In this document: one piece after another, positions 1 through 11,299 of the stretch
How the letters are laid out: each line of letters begins with the position of its first letter
How positions within the stretch are numbered: position 1 is the stretch's first letter
Assembly: GCA_015680685.1 (NCBI GenBank)
Contig: MNCI01022125.1
Span: 534,219 to 598,218, forward strand
Reading direction: 5' to 3'
From: Gnetum montanum
Lineage: Eukaryota; Streptophyta; Gnetopsida; Gnetales; Gnetaceae
Length of the DNA stretch: 64,000 nt
Position numbers and translations under genes: made by a program
Notes under the pieces: generated by a model
Seen by the model: the letters and a program-made list of their open reading frames with translations, nothing else
The model's database searches: none
Told to the model about the DNA's origin: nothing

Positions 1-419
1 TCTTTAAATTAAATGCCAAGAAGAAGGATCCTTTAAAAATTAAGGCTAAGATCAATGATAATTTTTTTGATATTGATTTACCAAATGATGTCGGTATGTC
101 TTTTGTATTTTAATGTTTTAGATCTTGTGCACTATCATGGACTAGTTGATGAGAAGACCATAGAAGGTAGCATTGACGAGTTGAATGGAGCTATTGATCA
201 GTCCAAGCGTTCAATGAAAAAGAAGAAAATCATACTTAAGAGGAGGGAATTTTCTAGTACTTAGGATGTCAAGAGGCATGAATACTTAATCCATTAGGAG
301 GATTAGTCTACTGATGATGTTGTATGAGTCTATGAGACCAAATTTTATGAGTGGGGGATTGCTTCAACCCCTACTCTATTGTTTACGTGAGTTCACTTTT
401 TGAAGAGTGGGAGAGTTAG
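1..419 (+). pseudogene. 3' interior of copia-like LTR element F, with degenerate ORF end
   Basis: A broken plus-strand coding stretch: one frame is open from base 3 to about 110, then another from 55 to 264, which is Lys/Glu-rich near its end. It stops shortly before a purine-rich tract at about 400-415, followed directly by what looks like an LTR beginning TGTAGGGG at 420. The position and purine tract are typical of the 3' end of an LTR element. The protein is not recognised; no reverse transcriptase, integrase or zinc-knuckle motif is visible. The rest of the element lies left of the window. An unrelated repeat is possible. Confidence 0.4.
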
Positions 420-1680
420 TGTAGGGGCACCTCTTATAATTCCATTTGTTCTTCCCTACATATGTGTGTTTGTAGGTTTTAGCCTTAAAGGAGATGTCTT
501 GGAGCATTAGAAGAAGCCTTGGAAGAGGCTTGGAATTAACAAGAGACATCTGGAGAGGAGGGAATATGTCTTACTATTTTTGTAGTAATTTCGGGTGAGA
601 CATCTTGTCTTAGAAGAAGTTGTCGTGGGGGAGACATCTTCCCTTGATAGGAGACATATTGCACAAGATGTATCCCTTGTTTACAAGATGTATTAGGCAA
701 GATGCCATGCCAGTGAAGAAGACATCTTATCCTTGGAGAAGAAGTCTTGGAAAAAATAGAAGATGTCTTCCTTGAGACCTAGGATTTTACAAGAGATGTC
801 TTCCAAAGATCAAAGATGATCCATATGGTTGAGGAAACTTTCAAAAACACCTACCCCAATTTGGAAAATAGCTAAAATGTAATGGAAAATAATGGAAATA
901 ACTAGGAAGAAGGTGAGAAGACGTGGAAAACATCTAAAGATGTCTTGAAAAAAATAGAAGATGTCTTCTCAAAGAGTTGTGATTTTATAAGAGACACCTT
1001 TCAAAAGTTAGAGATGGCTCATACGATTGGGGAGACTTTCGAAAACACCTGTCCTAATTTATAAAATAGTCAAAACATGATGAAAAAGGATGGAAATAGT
1101 TGGGAAAAAGGTAAGAAGACTCATGAAACATCTAAAGAATCTCAAAAGGACCCGAGGAAAGGTTTCTAGGGTATTTATCTTCCTGTTTGACATAATGTTC
1201 TTGCATTAATCATTTTTTGATAATCATGAGTGAGAAGAGAGCTATTAAGTATGGAGAGCTAAGTAAAAGAGGGTGTGTGAGCACATTAGGTGAGTGCAAT
1301 TGGTGATTGTAGCACTAAAATTAACTTGTGGTGTTAGTCTATGTGTTATATTCTCTTGTGTCTTACTTGTGAGTTAAGATCTTAGTCTTGATTTATGGGA
1401 GAGATTTTCTATTGGTTATGTCTTGCATTGAGAATAGTCATTATATAACTATAGAGCCTCATGCTCTACAATATTGTTGAATGTGATAGGTTTTGGATGT
1501 TATGGATTTTGGGAACCATGTTGTAATCTTTCAATGAATTAATTGAAGATAGCTAGTTTTCCTGTTTTGTAGCAAAAATGTTTTGTCTTTGCTTAGTATC
1601 TAGATTTAGTATTTGAAGGTGATTTATTTGTGGAGTGAACCTACTTCATTGCATTACTATATTCTTTATGTAATTATGTA
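420..1680 (+). mobile_element. Probable 3' LTR of element F
   Basis: This starts with TG just after a purine-rich tract and has the AT-rich, non-coding character of an LTR. Its first 600 bases hold a dense series of AAGATGTCTT or AAGACATCTT motifs, a feature shared with the LTRs of elements C, D and E in this window. The right end is not fixed, because no matching 5' LTR is in view; 1680 is approximate. Confidence 0.45.
738..1133 (+). repeat. 198-bp tandem duplication inside LTR F
   Basis: Two imperfect units, 738-935 and 936-1133, align at a constant offset of 198 bases. Shared landmarks include 'atagaagatgtcttc', 'gaaaacacct', 'atggaaata' and 'aagaagac'. The copies differ by many substitutions, so the duplication is old. 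It doubles the number of the AAGA(C/T)GTCTT-type motifs. Confidence 0.75.
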
Positions 1681-2448
1681 GGAATGAAGGTGAATGCTGA
1701 CAAAATAAAAGGATTAATTTATGAAACGAATAAGAAAAATTATAAATTCTAACCAAATAACTATATAAATGCACATACCCATTGCATTTATGACATCTTT
1801 AGGTTATTTTATAGGGAGATTCTTGCAGTTTGCTCTTGTAAAAGTGGGAATAGTTTTTGCATCAAGTGTTCATAGTGTGAATTAAATAGATTGTATAGAG
1901 TTTCATTTGAGTGCTTGTTATATGTAGACACACTTTCATGATGGAAATTGAATTGAAATTTATTTTGTTCATTGTAGCACTTGGCCTAGCACTTTGATTT
2001 ACATTCTTGTAATTTACTTTAATTATTCCTTTACTTTTAATGTAATTAGTTAAATATTTTTAGTAAATTTTCATAAGTATGACTAATTTCAAGCATAAAT
2101 GTACTAGCATTTGGTAATTCTAGCTAGTATAGCCAATAGTGAAACACTTGGTAACTTAGCAATGTTAGTATAGGTTCAAGATGTGTATGGAAAATTAGAA
2201 ACAAATGATTTGTGCTTAGACTAGTAAAGATTTATCTAATAGTAGAAAAAACCTTATCATATGTCTCAATCACACTTAAGTAGTTACCACTTGAGTTTAC
2301 ACAAGTGTAATTAGGAAGACATTGATCAACATCTTAGCTCTTGTCCATCTAAGAAATATAACTAATATAGTCCACAAAATTTGACTAGATCATGCTTGAA
2401 CGCTTGTGACTTGTATTGTTGAGCATAGGGTTACTCTACCACTAATCA
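1665..2448 (+). mobile_element. Athila-like LTR (5' LTR), group B
   Basis: This matches the LTR at 12181-12720 over its middle and right part: a TATA-like ATATAAAT at about 1763, then shared stretches such as 'cacttggcctagcac' and 'aatttcaagcataaatgtacta'. The right end is set by the CA before a tRNA-Asp-type primer site at 2450. The left end is inferred from the spacing to the TATA box in the second copy. It reads into a gag fragment on the right. Confidence 0.6.
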
Positions 2449-2449
2449 T

Positions 2450-2467
2450 TGGTGTTGTTTTCGGGGA
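2450..2467 (+). other. Primer binding site (tRNA-Asp type), degenerate
   Basis: One base after the LTR end the sequence TGGTGTTGTTTTCGGGGA resembles the complement of a plant tRNA-Asp 3' end (TGGCGCCGTTGCCGGGGA). The mismatches are mainly C-to-T changes. Athila and some Tat elements use this primer. Confidence 0.6.
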
Positions 2468-2559
2468 CTTGGTGCTAGTGCTTTAGATGGCTAAGATCAT
2501 CATCTAAAAATAATAATATTTTATTTTAAGACACACTTATAAATTAAAAGATATTTTCT

Positions 2560-2860
2560 TCTCATAAGGTAGATTCTTGAGTTATGATTATGCAAGAGCA
2601 CATGACAAAATCACAAAGAATAAAAATTAGGTGGTGCCTTAGTTGATAAAAGTTATCTACCAACATTTGAATCCATATTATCCATATTTTACCTTTATTT
2701 TTCACTAGGATGAATAATTATGATGGAGGGACTTGGAGGGCAACATTGTATTACCACTTGATTGAATAGTGCCATCAATACTCATGGCAGCATTAATAAA
2801 ACTAGGGCATGAAGTAACAACTCTAGACTACAAAATAGTTAATGAAATCTGTAGGGATTA
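2560..2860 (+). pseudogene. Athila-like gag N-terminal fragment
   Basis: This aligns by eye to the start of gag in element A1 (about 19560-19800). The same order of motifs appears: an 'acctttat' stretch, then 'atggagggacttggagggcaacat' against 'atggagagatttgcaagataacat', then Pro/Asp codons and 'catggcagcattaata' against 'catgctttggcatag'. Reading frames are closed by stops. The fragment ends where a minus-strand LTR begins at about 2900, so the element was broken by insertion or rearrangement. Confidence 0.6.
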
Positions 2861-2904
2861 CTAGCCTAGAAAGGTCCAACTTTGTAAAGACAGATCCATT
2901 GAAT

Positions 2905-3577
2905 AAAGATTACTTGCTAAATGATTAAATGAATAAAGATTTAATGTTTAAATTAACTAACTAAGTAACTACTTCATTAATTTACTAGCCTAATGTAGAG
3001 TGTTCTTTCCCACTTTTCATACACATCCTAAATGTATATTAACATTGTGGGGTTACCAAGTGTATACTATTGGGCATACCAAATATCCACTGTTAGGATT
3101 ACTAAGCATTAATATATTATGATTAAAGTCATTGTACTCAGGTTGCTTATGAATAATAATATTAATTACTTAAGAACAAGAAGTAAATTGCATGTAAATT
3201 AAGCTTCTGAAAAGTAAAGTAATGCTTGTCAAAGTGTTGTAATGGATAGAAGAAATCTCGATTTTATTATTGTCCATGAAAATGTGTCCATGTATAGATG
3301 CACTTGAATAAAATGTCATAAAATCACTTGAATCCATGTTGCAAGCACTCAAATGAAGAATATTATAACTTCTACAGAAAGAAACTGCAAGAGTTTGGCT
3401 AGGCTATGATCGATAGGTGTCATAAATGCAAACTGTATGCACATTTATATAGGCAATAGATATGTCAACAACAATGTACCTATGTCAATGCATCCCAAGC
3501 TATGTCAATGGGGATAAATTGATGGGGCTTGTCCAGGAACATGTGTTGATGCAACCTATCTTATTGATGCTTCATCA
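2905..3577 (-). mobile_element. Truncated Athila-like 3' LTR, minus strand
   Basis: Read on the minus strand this LTR begins at 3577 (TGATGAAGC...) next to a polypurine tract whose complement 'taccccc' lies at 3578-3584. It corresponds to the LTR at 60511-61358 from about 60735 rightwards, with shared 'cacatcctaaa', 'accaagtgta' and 'agagtttggcta'. The outer end (U5 side) is missing, so it is truncated at about 2905. Confidence 0.6.
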
Positions 3578-6194
3578 TACCCCCATGATCGACTAAAAAC
3601 TCATCCTCAAGTAAATAAAATTGGGATTGAGTTCCTTACAAAATTTGAAGAAGTATGAAACTTTATTGATAGACTAACTAATTAAGTAACTCTAACTAAC
3701 ACTAAGTGCCATATTGTACAAATTACAAAAATGGGTGTAATTTTATAATAAAATTAGAGACTTGGAAAAAAATTTGCATGCACTTGATGAATGGACAAAG
3801 GTACGATGAAGTCTCACATGCTACTTGGAGGTGGAGGCTATTATGGCTTAGATGGTCCTTCATTGCATCTTGGTGCTTGTCAAGATTAAGGTTGCCTAAC
3901 TATTGCCACCATGATTACTAGAAGTTTAAAGATATCTAGGAGTGTCTTCATTTTTTCTTCCTTGCTTTGTGTGTCATATACGCTCTAGGATGCTTTACCT
4001 AGATGAGCCAGTGCAAGGATGTCCCATGAGCATGGCAGTGAAGGAAACATCTCTTTCATGTTGATGAACCATGCTATAAATGTTTTATGTTTAATATTGA
4101 ACATCTTTAAAAGGTACTATAGCTTATAGTAGTCATTCATCCTTCTTACCATGTTTTGAGCAATAGTTCATTGATGATGAGTGGCGAGGTACCCCTACAC
4201 TCAACCATACAAAATGAGCATAGCACACACGATCCGGTCGAACTCCGCAGACTAAATGCCTACACGCCCCATGGAACACTTGGGGTTAATCATTCGTTGT
4301 CTTCCTAGACTTACTTGTAGTTGTCATGGTGTATGGTTAAGTAAGTCTGAGGTATATGATTGTTATATCTTTTATGTGTTTTTCTCCTATGCTATTGAGG
4401 TGAAGGATTGAGAAAGCTAACTAACTCTAACTAAGGACTAAGTCTAAATTAACTAGCGTCAGCATTCGTTCCCACTTACTGTACACACCTTGAACTATGC
4501 AACTGTGGCTACCAAACACTAATCGTTACTGGNTGTAATCAAGTCGTACTCATGCCGTGCTACTGCAGGTAATAAATAATAGGTAAGAAATAACATGTAA
4601 TAAAATCCTATTCCATGCACTACAAGGTTTATCCACAAAGCTCATCTTTATTGCCATACACAACTTGCGTTTAGGTACAAAGCTGCTCGAATAAAGATCC
4701 GTTCACTTGGGGACTCCTACTACGGGCACATGGAAAATATTCTATCTCTAAAGTGATCAATCTGCCAGAGTTTCCCTACTTTAAGCCTAGGATGGGAAAT
4801 AAGGGGAGTGCCACCTCTTATTTATAGATTTGGTGGTGGACCGTGATATTGCATACGCGACATCACAAGGGACGACGCGATATTGCGTACGCGATATCGC
4901 GGCTCATGCAAATCGTGTCTCATCAATTGATCAGTGAACTTTCTTTTAAGAACTTCAAGCTCTGCATTGGTTGTCTTTAGCTTTTAATTTGTATTCTTGT
5001 GGAGCTTGAGATCTGCATCCTAGAGGAGGTAGGAACTAGCAATGTATTTTTCTAGTTCACTTCTTAGCCTTGCTACTATCAGCATATCCAAGTTTTCATA
5101 TCAGAGGTTGTCAAGCTTCATGTACTCAATCATCTTGTTGATTTGAAACTTTTTAAAGTAGACCTCTACTTGATTTTATGCATTTAGTCCATGAAAGATG
5201 GGCTTCCATGCATTGCCTCTTTGTTGAAGTTGCTAGATGATCTCATTTACTTTAACCTTTGTCAATTTTATTTCCTTTTCATTGACCTCCTTGAGTAGCC
5301 AAACTTGGTCCTTATAATGGTTCTTCACTTTCTCAAATTATAGGGACTCATATTTCCAAGTGACTATGTCAATTATAGTCCTCTTGAAAATGGTACAATC
5401 CTTCTCCATCAAGACATTCCTATTTTCTATTTCCAACCTTCTCAAGTTCAAGTTTATATTGGCAAGCTGCTCTTGCTACTGGTGGAAGTATTTGACCATC
5501 TAGTTCTTTTTTTGCTTAGCATTTCATAGGTGATGATTATCTCTTGTGACGACCAACTTCTCATTACAAACATATCATAGGTCCTTTTAATGTTGTTGAC
5601 CATGGCTTATGACATAGACATGTTGAAGATCATCATCTCCTTCACATTCTCGACCTCTTGATATTATTATTGAAGATGTTGAAAAGCTTCATCTCATGTA
5701 AGCTCAGGCTAGAGAATGATAGGTTCCAAGAGATAAGCACATAGTTCTACAACTTTGATGTCCAATTGATGCTTGGTTGTAGTGGCCTCCTAAAGTTACA
5801 CATTAGTGATTAGCAACTTGCCCCTTATGTTTGTTAGCTATGACTAGTTTACAGTAATATCATCTAAAAAATTGGAGATTTTTTAAAGTGGTTGCCCAAG
5901 TTCTACGAGTCTCTCCAACATCTCTTTGTGTTGGATAACATTCATCCAACCACTTGTTGCTCCTATTAATGCATGAACATCTATCATGGTAGCTATATCT
6001 AGTATGGATGTAGCAAGAGCATTGAGGATGATGAGTGTCAAAGTGTCACGTTGATGGACCCTCATCGATGGTGCCCCATTTACGTGGTGTTGCCCTATCG
6101 ATGTAGCATTTGCTATGTTGACAGGGCCCTGTTGATGTAGCCGTAGAGAAGAAACTATAAATATGAGCTCCCAACCATGTTTATTGGCATTCAA
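3578..6194 (-). pseudogene. Coiled-coil ORF of Athila-like element, copy 1 (broken)
   Basis: A decayed minus-strand coding region, split by the solo LTR at 4175-4925. From right to left it holds a region at 5883-6194 (103 open codons) matching copy 4 (Leu-Asp-Ile-Ala / Asp-Val-His). Next come Lys/Glu/Leu/Gln-rich coiled-coil segments at 5100-5460 with Lys-Asn-His-Tyr, Asn-Glu-Lys-Glu-Ile-Lys-Leu and Gln-Gln-Leu-Gln-Gln. The conserved C-terminal motif lies at 3910-4080 (Ala-Trp-Phe, Ser-Trp-Asp-Ile-Leu, Ser-Lys-Glu-Glu-Lys-Met). Most stops are TAG or TAA where other copies have Gln. The N-terminal part is cut off at 6194 by a plus-strand LTR. I recognise no cellular family. Its place between gag and the 3' LTR is where Athila elements carry an envelope-like ORF. 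Confidence 0.6.
4175..4925 (-). mobile_element. Solo LTR of Athila-like group A, minus strand
   Basis: The LTR begins TGATGAG and ends CTCATCA, matching the LTRs of element A1 in reverse. It is flanked by a perfect 5-bp duplication ATTGA (4170-4174 and 4926-4930). No interior is present, so it arose by recombination between the two LTRs of a once complete element. It interrupts coiled-coil ORF copy 1 and is therefore younger. One ambiguous base (N) is at 4533. Near 4850-4910 it carries several GATAT(C/T) palindromes. Confidence 0.9.
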
Positions 6195-6920
6195 GTCATA
6201 GTAGTAGCCAAACTCTTGCGGTTTTTACATTCAAGTCATGAGTGCCCGCAGTAGAAGTCATTGAGTGTACGGAACTTTATTTGAACACTTTTGTACCTAA
6301 ATCATACCAGTGTGTATGGCAATAAAGACAAGCTTCTTGATAAACATTGCAGCATTCTAGATAGTTTAAATGTTTTATTTATGCATTCATTATTTTTATT
6401 AAATATTTAATTAATTAAGCTAAACTAGAATTTAATTAATTAAGCTAAATAGATTATGTATATAAGTACGACTACTTCAAGCGTAACATGTATTTGCCTA
6501 GTAATCCTAGTAGCATTATTGCTTGGTGCACCTAGTAGCGTAATGCTTGGTAACCTAGCAATGGATATGTGGGTTTAGGACGTGTATAGAAAGTAGAACT
6601 GGATGCTTCTGTTAGGTCTTATTAGAGATTAGTTAAATAGTTAAATTAAATTAGTTCTCAATTTACTTCATCTCTTTCTTTAAGCACCAAAACTATAAAA
6701 CATAAAATGGTAAAAATCATATGCCTTGATTACACTTAACCAGACCATTGTGCATTATAAGTGTAATTAGGAAGACAATGAATGACCATTAGGACAAGGT
6801 TCACTTCCTAGAAGATTAGTGCATTGGAAACTAGAGAGTTTGTGGAATTTGATTAGATTGCATGTGAGCGCTTTGTGATTCGTATGGTTGGGTGTAGGGG
6901 TACCTATTCACTGCTCATCA
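6195..6920 (+). mobile_element. Athila-like LTR fragment, plus strand
   Basis: This carries landmarks of the A-type LTR ('gtgcccgcagtagaagtc', 'caataaagacaagcttcttgataaac', 'gggtgtaggggtacc'). It ends ...CTCATCA at 6920 before a tRNA-Asp-type primer site. The left (U3) part is missing: it joins abruptly at 6195 to the minus-strand coiled-coil ORF. Confidence 0.65.
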
Positions 6921-6921
6921 T

Positions 6922-6939
6922 TGATGCCATTGTTGGGGG
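6922..6939 (+). other. Primer binding site (tRNA-Asp type)
   Basis: TGATGCCATTGTTGGGGG follows the LTR end by one base, the same spacing as in elements A1 and A2. It differs from the tRNA-Asp complement almost only by G-to-A and C-to-T changes. Confidence 0.65.
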
Positions 6940-7070
6940 CTCTATTTGTTGAAATGTGCACTATTTAGGCTTAGTGGATATAATTAATATCGTTGGATGA
7001 ACCCTAAAGTTAATATCATTCCCAAATAATATAACTAAAAAAGCATACTAATACTTTATTTATTTACAAA

Positions 7071-7200
7071 ATGTCTTCTTCTCATAGGGGAAGTGATACA
7101 AAACCACTAGTTCCACAAGAGTGAAAAGTGATATATACTCATCCAAACGAGTATGTGCTTGATTTCACCTTCATCCTACATTAGGATGAGAATTTAAATT
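7071..7200 (+). pseudogene. Athila-like gag start fragment
   Basis: An ATG at 7071 opens a short stretch beginning Met-Ser-Ser-Ser-His, the same start as gag of A1 at 19508. It continues through 'actcatccaaacgagtatgtgcttgatttcacc', which corresponds to 'actcatcccaatgagtatattccagacttcacc' in A1. The similarity stops at about 7200, so only the first 40 or so codons remain. Confidence 0.6.
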
Positions 7201-7844
7201 AAAAATAAAAATAAAAATTAGTGTAGCTACAAAAATGTTGATATCCAAAAAGAGAATAGATTGCGTAATTAAAATGTACACAGAAAGATATTCCAAAGGT
7301 ACTCATTTCATCTCAATCAAACATCTAGAAATAAAGATATTCATGTTTGAATTTTATGAAATTAAATGTTAAAAAGAAATATTATAATTAATAAAATATT
7401 AATATATAATAAAATAATATTATTTTTTTGCAAACGTATAGTGTGCATCTAACTGAGATATGATCCTTGCAATGTCACAATCCAACTTGCATGAATGACA
7501 ATTTCATATCTATCATACTTTATTATTTATTCATAAAAATAAGTATATGGCTCAAATATCAAAAAGGTATATAAGGTTTCTATTTTACAAAAATTATTTT
7601 TCAAGTTCAAAGGTCCATCTTGTCAAAAAATGATTCACGTTTCTCCTCATATTCTTCTTTCGGCATTTCCTTGGCTATTTGGGCTCTCTACATAGAAATG
7701 CAGGAGGAGTTATAACATCTCAAATAAGAAATGGTGTTTTATTTTCCTATTTATGGAGAATAAAATTAGAACTACTCTATTGAAACATATATGATAGCAT
7801 TAAATAATTTAAAACTTACATTAAATTAGATAATTAAACCTATG
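7200..7844. other. AT-rich filler, no gene seen
   Basis: Simple AT-rich sequence with short A or T runs lies between a gag fragment and the next coding remnant. No ORF, RNA gene or clear repeat border is visible. It is probably decayed element interior. Confidence 0.4.
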
Positions 7845-8360
7845 AAAATTTTAGGTTATGAAAATGGTGCCCTTACAGAGAGAAAAAAGATTTATTTTAA
7901 GATAGCAACATACCATATTAATCCAATGGTACGACCAGTAAGATGGTATCCTTTTCTACCAAGGTGTGTGTGGCTCTTAGTGGAAAGTTTCTAGTCAACG
8001 TACACTAGTTGATCTTCTTTGAGATTGAGAAGTGATTTAAGGAGAATGAAAAGGATAGGAAAATACTCTCCTTCTTGCGTCTAATCAAAAAACTTTGCAA
8101 AAGGGAAGGGATCACTTGCCATGCCAATGAAGTGCTTTGAAAAGCTATAACAACATTATGGTAGGAGATGATGAAAGAAAAGTTATCTTGATAGCTTTAG
8201 GAAGAAGAAGTACCACCACCACCATCGAAAAATATTGTAGATGCGAAAGTATGCTTAAGACAACTAAAAGAGTAGCAGCAAGTGCTTGGGGTGAACCTTT
8301 GGATTATCATCTCAGCATGAGTCATTTGAACAAGATCACTAGGACCATGAGTTGATCACA
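7845..8360 (+). pseudogene. Coiled-coil ORF copy 2, N-terminal domain
   Basis: With frame changes this translates into a region that aligns with the N-terminal domain of copy 4 (minus strand, 63500-64000). Matches include Gly-Ala-Leu-Thr, Tyr-Phe-Lys-Ile-Ala, Tyr-His-Ile-Asn-Pro-Met-Val-Arg-Pro, Glu-Ile-Glu-Lys and Lys-Leu-Cys-Lys-Arg. This layout recalls the 'putative plant transposon protein' domain found in many plant repeat ORFs; that link is from memory of the family and uncertain. The rest of copy 2 resumes at about 11300 after 2.9 kb of other sequence. Both parts could belong to the B-group element whose LTRs are at 1665-2448 and 12181. Confidence 0.5.
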
Positions 8361-8595
8361 AGATGACTTGGCAAAATTGTTCTTCACATAAAGAAGTTAG
8401 ACCACTGTTCATGAAAACCCTACTATTGGATAAGTCTCACTATTCCTACTTATGGAATAAGTGCCAGAAATTTTGGGTAATACTGAATTTTATTTTTTGG
8501 ATTTTGAGTGCTAGAAATATTCAAATTCTTTTGAGTCCAAAAATGCCACAATTTTTTAAAAATTCAAAAAATAAAATCCAAAATTCAAAGAATAG

Positions 8596-8866
8596 ATATT
8601 TTATCTAGGCATCTCTGAAGGCTAGCTCTTGGTTACTCTCACTACTAAAGGAATATACTCGCAGATCTTGGAATAGCCTTACTACTATCATTGAATTATG
8701 CTTTTAATTATTTAATGTTCAAAGATATCATAAAATTTTTCAAAAAAAATCCAAAGATTATATATTTTATCTAGGCATCTCTAAAGTCTAGATCTTAGTT
8801 ATCCTCACTACTAAAGGAATAAACTGATAAGTTTTGGAATAACCTTACTACTATCGTTGAATAATC
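8596..8866 (+). repeat. Imperfect direct duplication, 166-bp spacing
   Basis: The segments 8596-8698 and 8761-8866 share 'ttatctaggcatctct', 'cactactaaaggaata' and 'ccttactactatc' in the same order. The start-to-start offset is about 166 bases. A locally tandem, diverged duplication of unknown origin. Confidence 0.7.
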
Positions 8867-9292
8867 CTCATGACCCCAAACAACCCACTCATGACTAGGA
8901 CTTGGCAATAGGCTCACTACTAACATCCTCAATGAGGCACATCTATCATTGAAAGGATAGATCTTGACTATGACTCACCACACACCATTAAACTCAACTT
9001 TTCAATGCCATTGTCTTGGCTAGTTTCCCAGTCTCACATGAACTTATGAATCAAATCCAAGGTAAGAAATTCATCCAAACCCTTATTTCCATGGGGTGGA
9101 TCCTAATCATTATTGCATAAAATTAATAAAAAAGGTAAGGTTCTAAAAAAATTGTTGGTTTTGAAGAATTCAAATTGGTTGGTTCCATGATATATTTTCT
9201 AAAAAATTCAAAAAACTTCGAAATTTTTTATGCCAACTAGAACTAAAAAGCATCACTTGGGGATATCCCTTAGGTGACAAGATAAAGAAAGA

Positions 9293-9364
9293 GTATCTAT
9301 TGTTTAATGGATAGGATAGAGGTCTTCTAAACCTTGGATATAGGTTCAATTCCTAATGGATGTA
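9293..9364 (+). pseudogene. Plastid-type tRNA-Arg(UCU) relic
   Basis: The 72-base segment reads as a cloverleaf resembling plastid trnR-UCU. It has a D-arm region 'taatggatagga', an anticodon arm 'agaggtcttctaaacct' with TCT in the loop, and a T-arm 'taggttcaattccta'. The acceptor strands GTATCTA and TGGATGT still pair with G-T wobbles. Compared with the remembered plastid gene, the differences are mostly C-to-T and G-to-A, as expected for methylated nuclear DNA. Nuclear tRNA-Arg(UCU) has a different body, so a nuclear copy of plastid DNA is the likeliest source. Flanking plastid sequence is not recognisable, and expression is unlikely. Confidence 0.65.
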
Positions 9365-10253
9365 TTCTTTTTCCAATCTAAGAAAGTAGTTAATCTAAGA
9401 AAGTAGTTAATTTTTTTAGGAACACTTTACTACTACATGTAGATGGGGACATCTAAAATATTCATGACTCCCACTATCAATTTAGCAAAATTGGTCGCAT
9501 CAATATTATTTTTTTATTCCAAAAATTCAAAAAATTTCCAAAATAGCTAAAAATCCATAATAGCCAAAATTTCATCAAGTTTCTCAAAAAATCTTGTTTA
9601 TATCAAGAATTGATCCAAAATAATCATAAAATATCTAAGAAGCAAGTTGGGCAAGGTATTTATATGTTCCAAAAAGTTACCAAATAGATAGAAAATGGTA
9701 TGGACATAGTTAAAATACTAATTTCAATATAAAACAAGCCCAAAATGATGAAAATTTAGTAGAATGGCATAATAATTAAAATTGTGAAAAAAAAACAAAA
9801 AAAAAACCAACAAATAGAAAGAAAGAATAGAAAATCTACAACCAAATAGAACAACCACATGAAGAGGAAAGTAAAATAATCTTTCTTGGAGTGTTAGTAG
9901 GATTTTTAGAATCTTCTTATTTCCTTTCTTTTCTTTTTATGCTTTGCTTTGAACTCATGTGCTAGAAACCCTTTACGAATTGAATGAGATGTATTGAAGG
10001 CCATAATCTATTTATAAGTGGAAGAATCACATGCAATGTGACACTTGGGCTTGGTACATATTTAGAAACAAAATAAATAAGCTTAGAATGAAAGAAACCA
10101 GGCTAAAATCTAGTTCAAAATGAATAAGAAATTGTAGAAAATGGTTTCTAAATGAGAAAACATGATGAAAACAAGTTATGTTTTAGAAACAGAAAACAAA
10201 ACCTAATGCGGCAACAAGGCAGCATAAACAAATAAGGTAGTGAGATATATTGT

Positions 10254-10283
10254 GTTATATATATATACACACACACACACACT
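10254..10283 (+). repeat. TA/CA microsatellite
   Basis: A compound dinucleotide tract: about six TA units followed by about eight CA units. Confidence 0.9.
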
Positions 10284-11299
10284 TTTATACTTTTCCACAT
10301 TCACATCATTTCTCTCAACTAGCTTTTCTTTTTAAAGAAAATTTTAATTTTACTTTTATTCTTTTAACATTTTCATTTTTATAAGTTTGTTTCTCATTTT
10401 ATTTCCTATCAACTAATACTTTCGATATTCATATATTCATAACATTCATATATGGACTTTAAATCAAATTTTTTTTGAACCTATAGGATCTTTATCAAGT
10501 TTTTTACCTAGTCGTATGTTGAAACCATATTTGAGCTTCACTTATCATTATTGTGTAGTTTAAATGTTGAGATTTTATAGTATTTTTAGCAAAGTAGAAA
10601 ATGTAATATATCAAGAACTATAACTTTGATTTTAGTGAACCAATGATTAAAACTAATATTTTCAAACATCCTGAACATATTGGTAAGGTTAGATTCTAGG
10701 TAGGACATCATCCAAAAGTAATTTCTTAGTAACACTAATTCATATCATATTTAATTATAATTAAAAATGAATTTAGAATCCTAGTTTAATAACAAAAAGT
10801 AACAATGGACATGATCTAGGTATGGTTAGGATCCAAAATTGCTCCATGAACAAAGTATTATATAATCACATGTGCATAATAAAGCATAAATGTGCAAGAC
10901 TGAATCTGCATAATAAAAATTGAATATACAAAATTGAATGTGCATAAAGGATAAATATGTATAGCCAAATACTTGTAAAGATGTGATAAAGGAATAAAAC
11001 AAAAATTTCCAAGGGTAACCAGATTTCAACATTCAATCATAAAATACTTAGAAGATCTATGACTAAGCTTAAATAGTAGTGAAATAGAGGATATAAAACT
11101 TTACCGAAATACTAAAGTAGATTATCTTCATTTATGTAGATTACTAACTAACTAACTAACAACAATAATTATTTAATCCTATGATTTAATAAATAAAATT
11201 AAAGTTAATCTATTTAAAGACATCTCACAACATGAAAGAATCAATCACATATATTACATTAAATAACTAAACCTTTGCAAATTTTTGGGTTATGATAGA

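Larger units (their letters stand above)
8361..11299. other. AT-rich inserted segment splitting ORF copy 2
   Basis: About 2.9 kb of AT-rich DNA with no convincing coding capacity; the short ORFs in it show no recognisable motifs. It contains a duplicated segment (8596-8866), a tRNA relic (9293-9364), A-rich runs near 9785-9810 and a TA/CA microsatellite (10254-10283). It separates two parts of one coding remnant, so it may be an insertion, but no terminal repeats or target duplication are evident by eye. Confidence 0.35.

Noticed and set aside
11148-11164. Short CTAA repeats as a possible telomere-like or CRISPR-like array
   Set aside because: Only about four units of a simple tetranucleotide with no spacers; an ordinary microsatellite.
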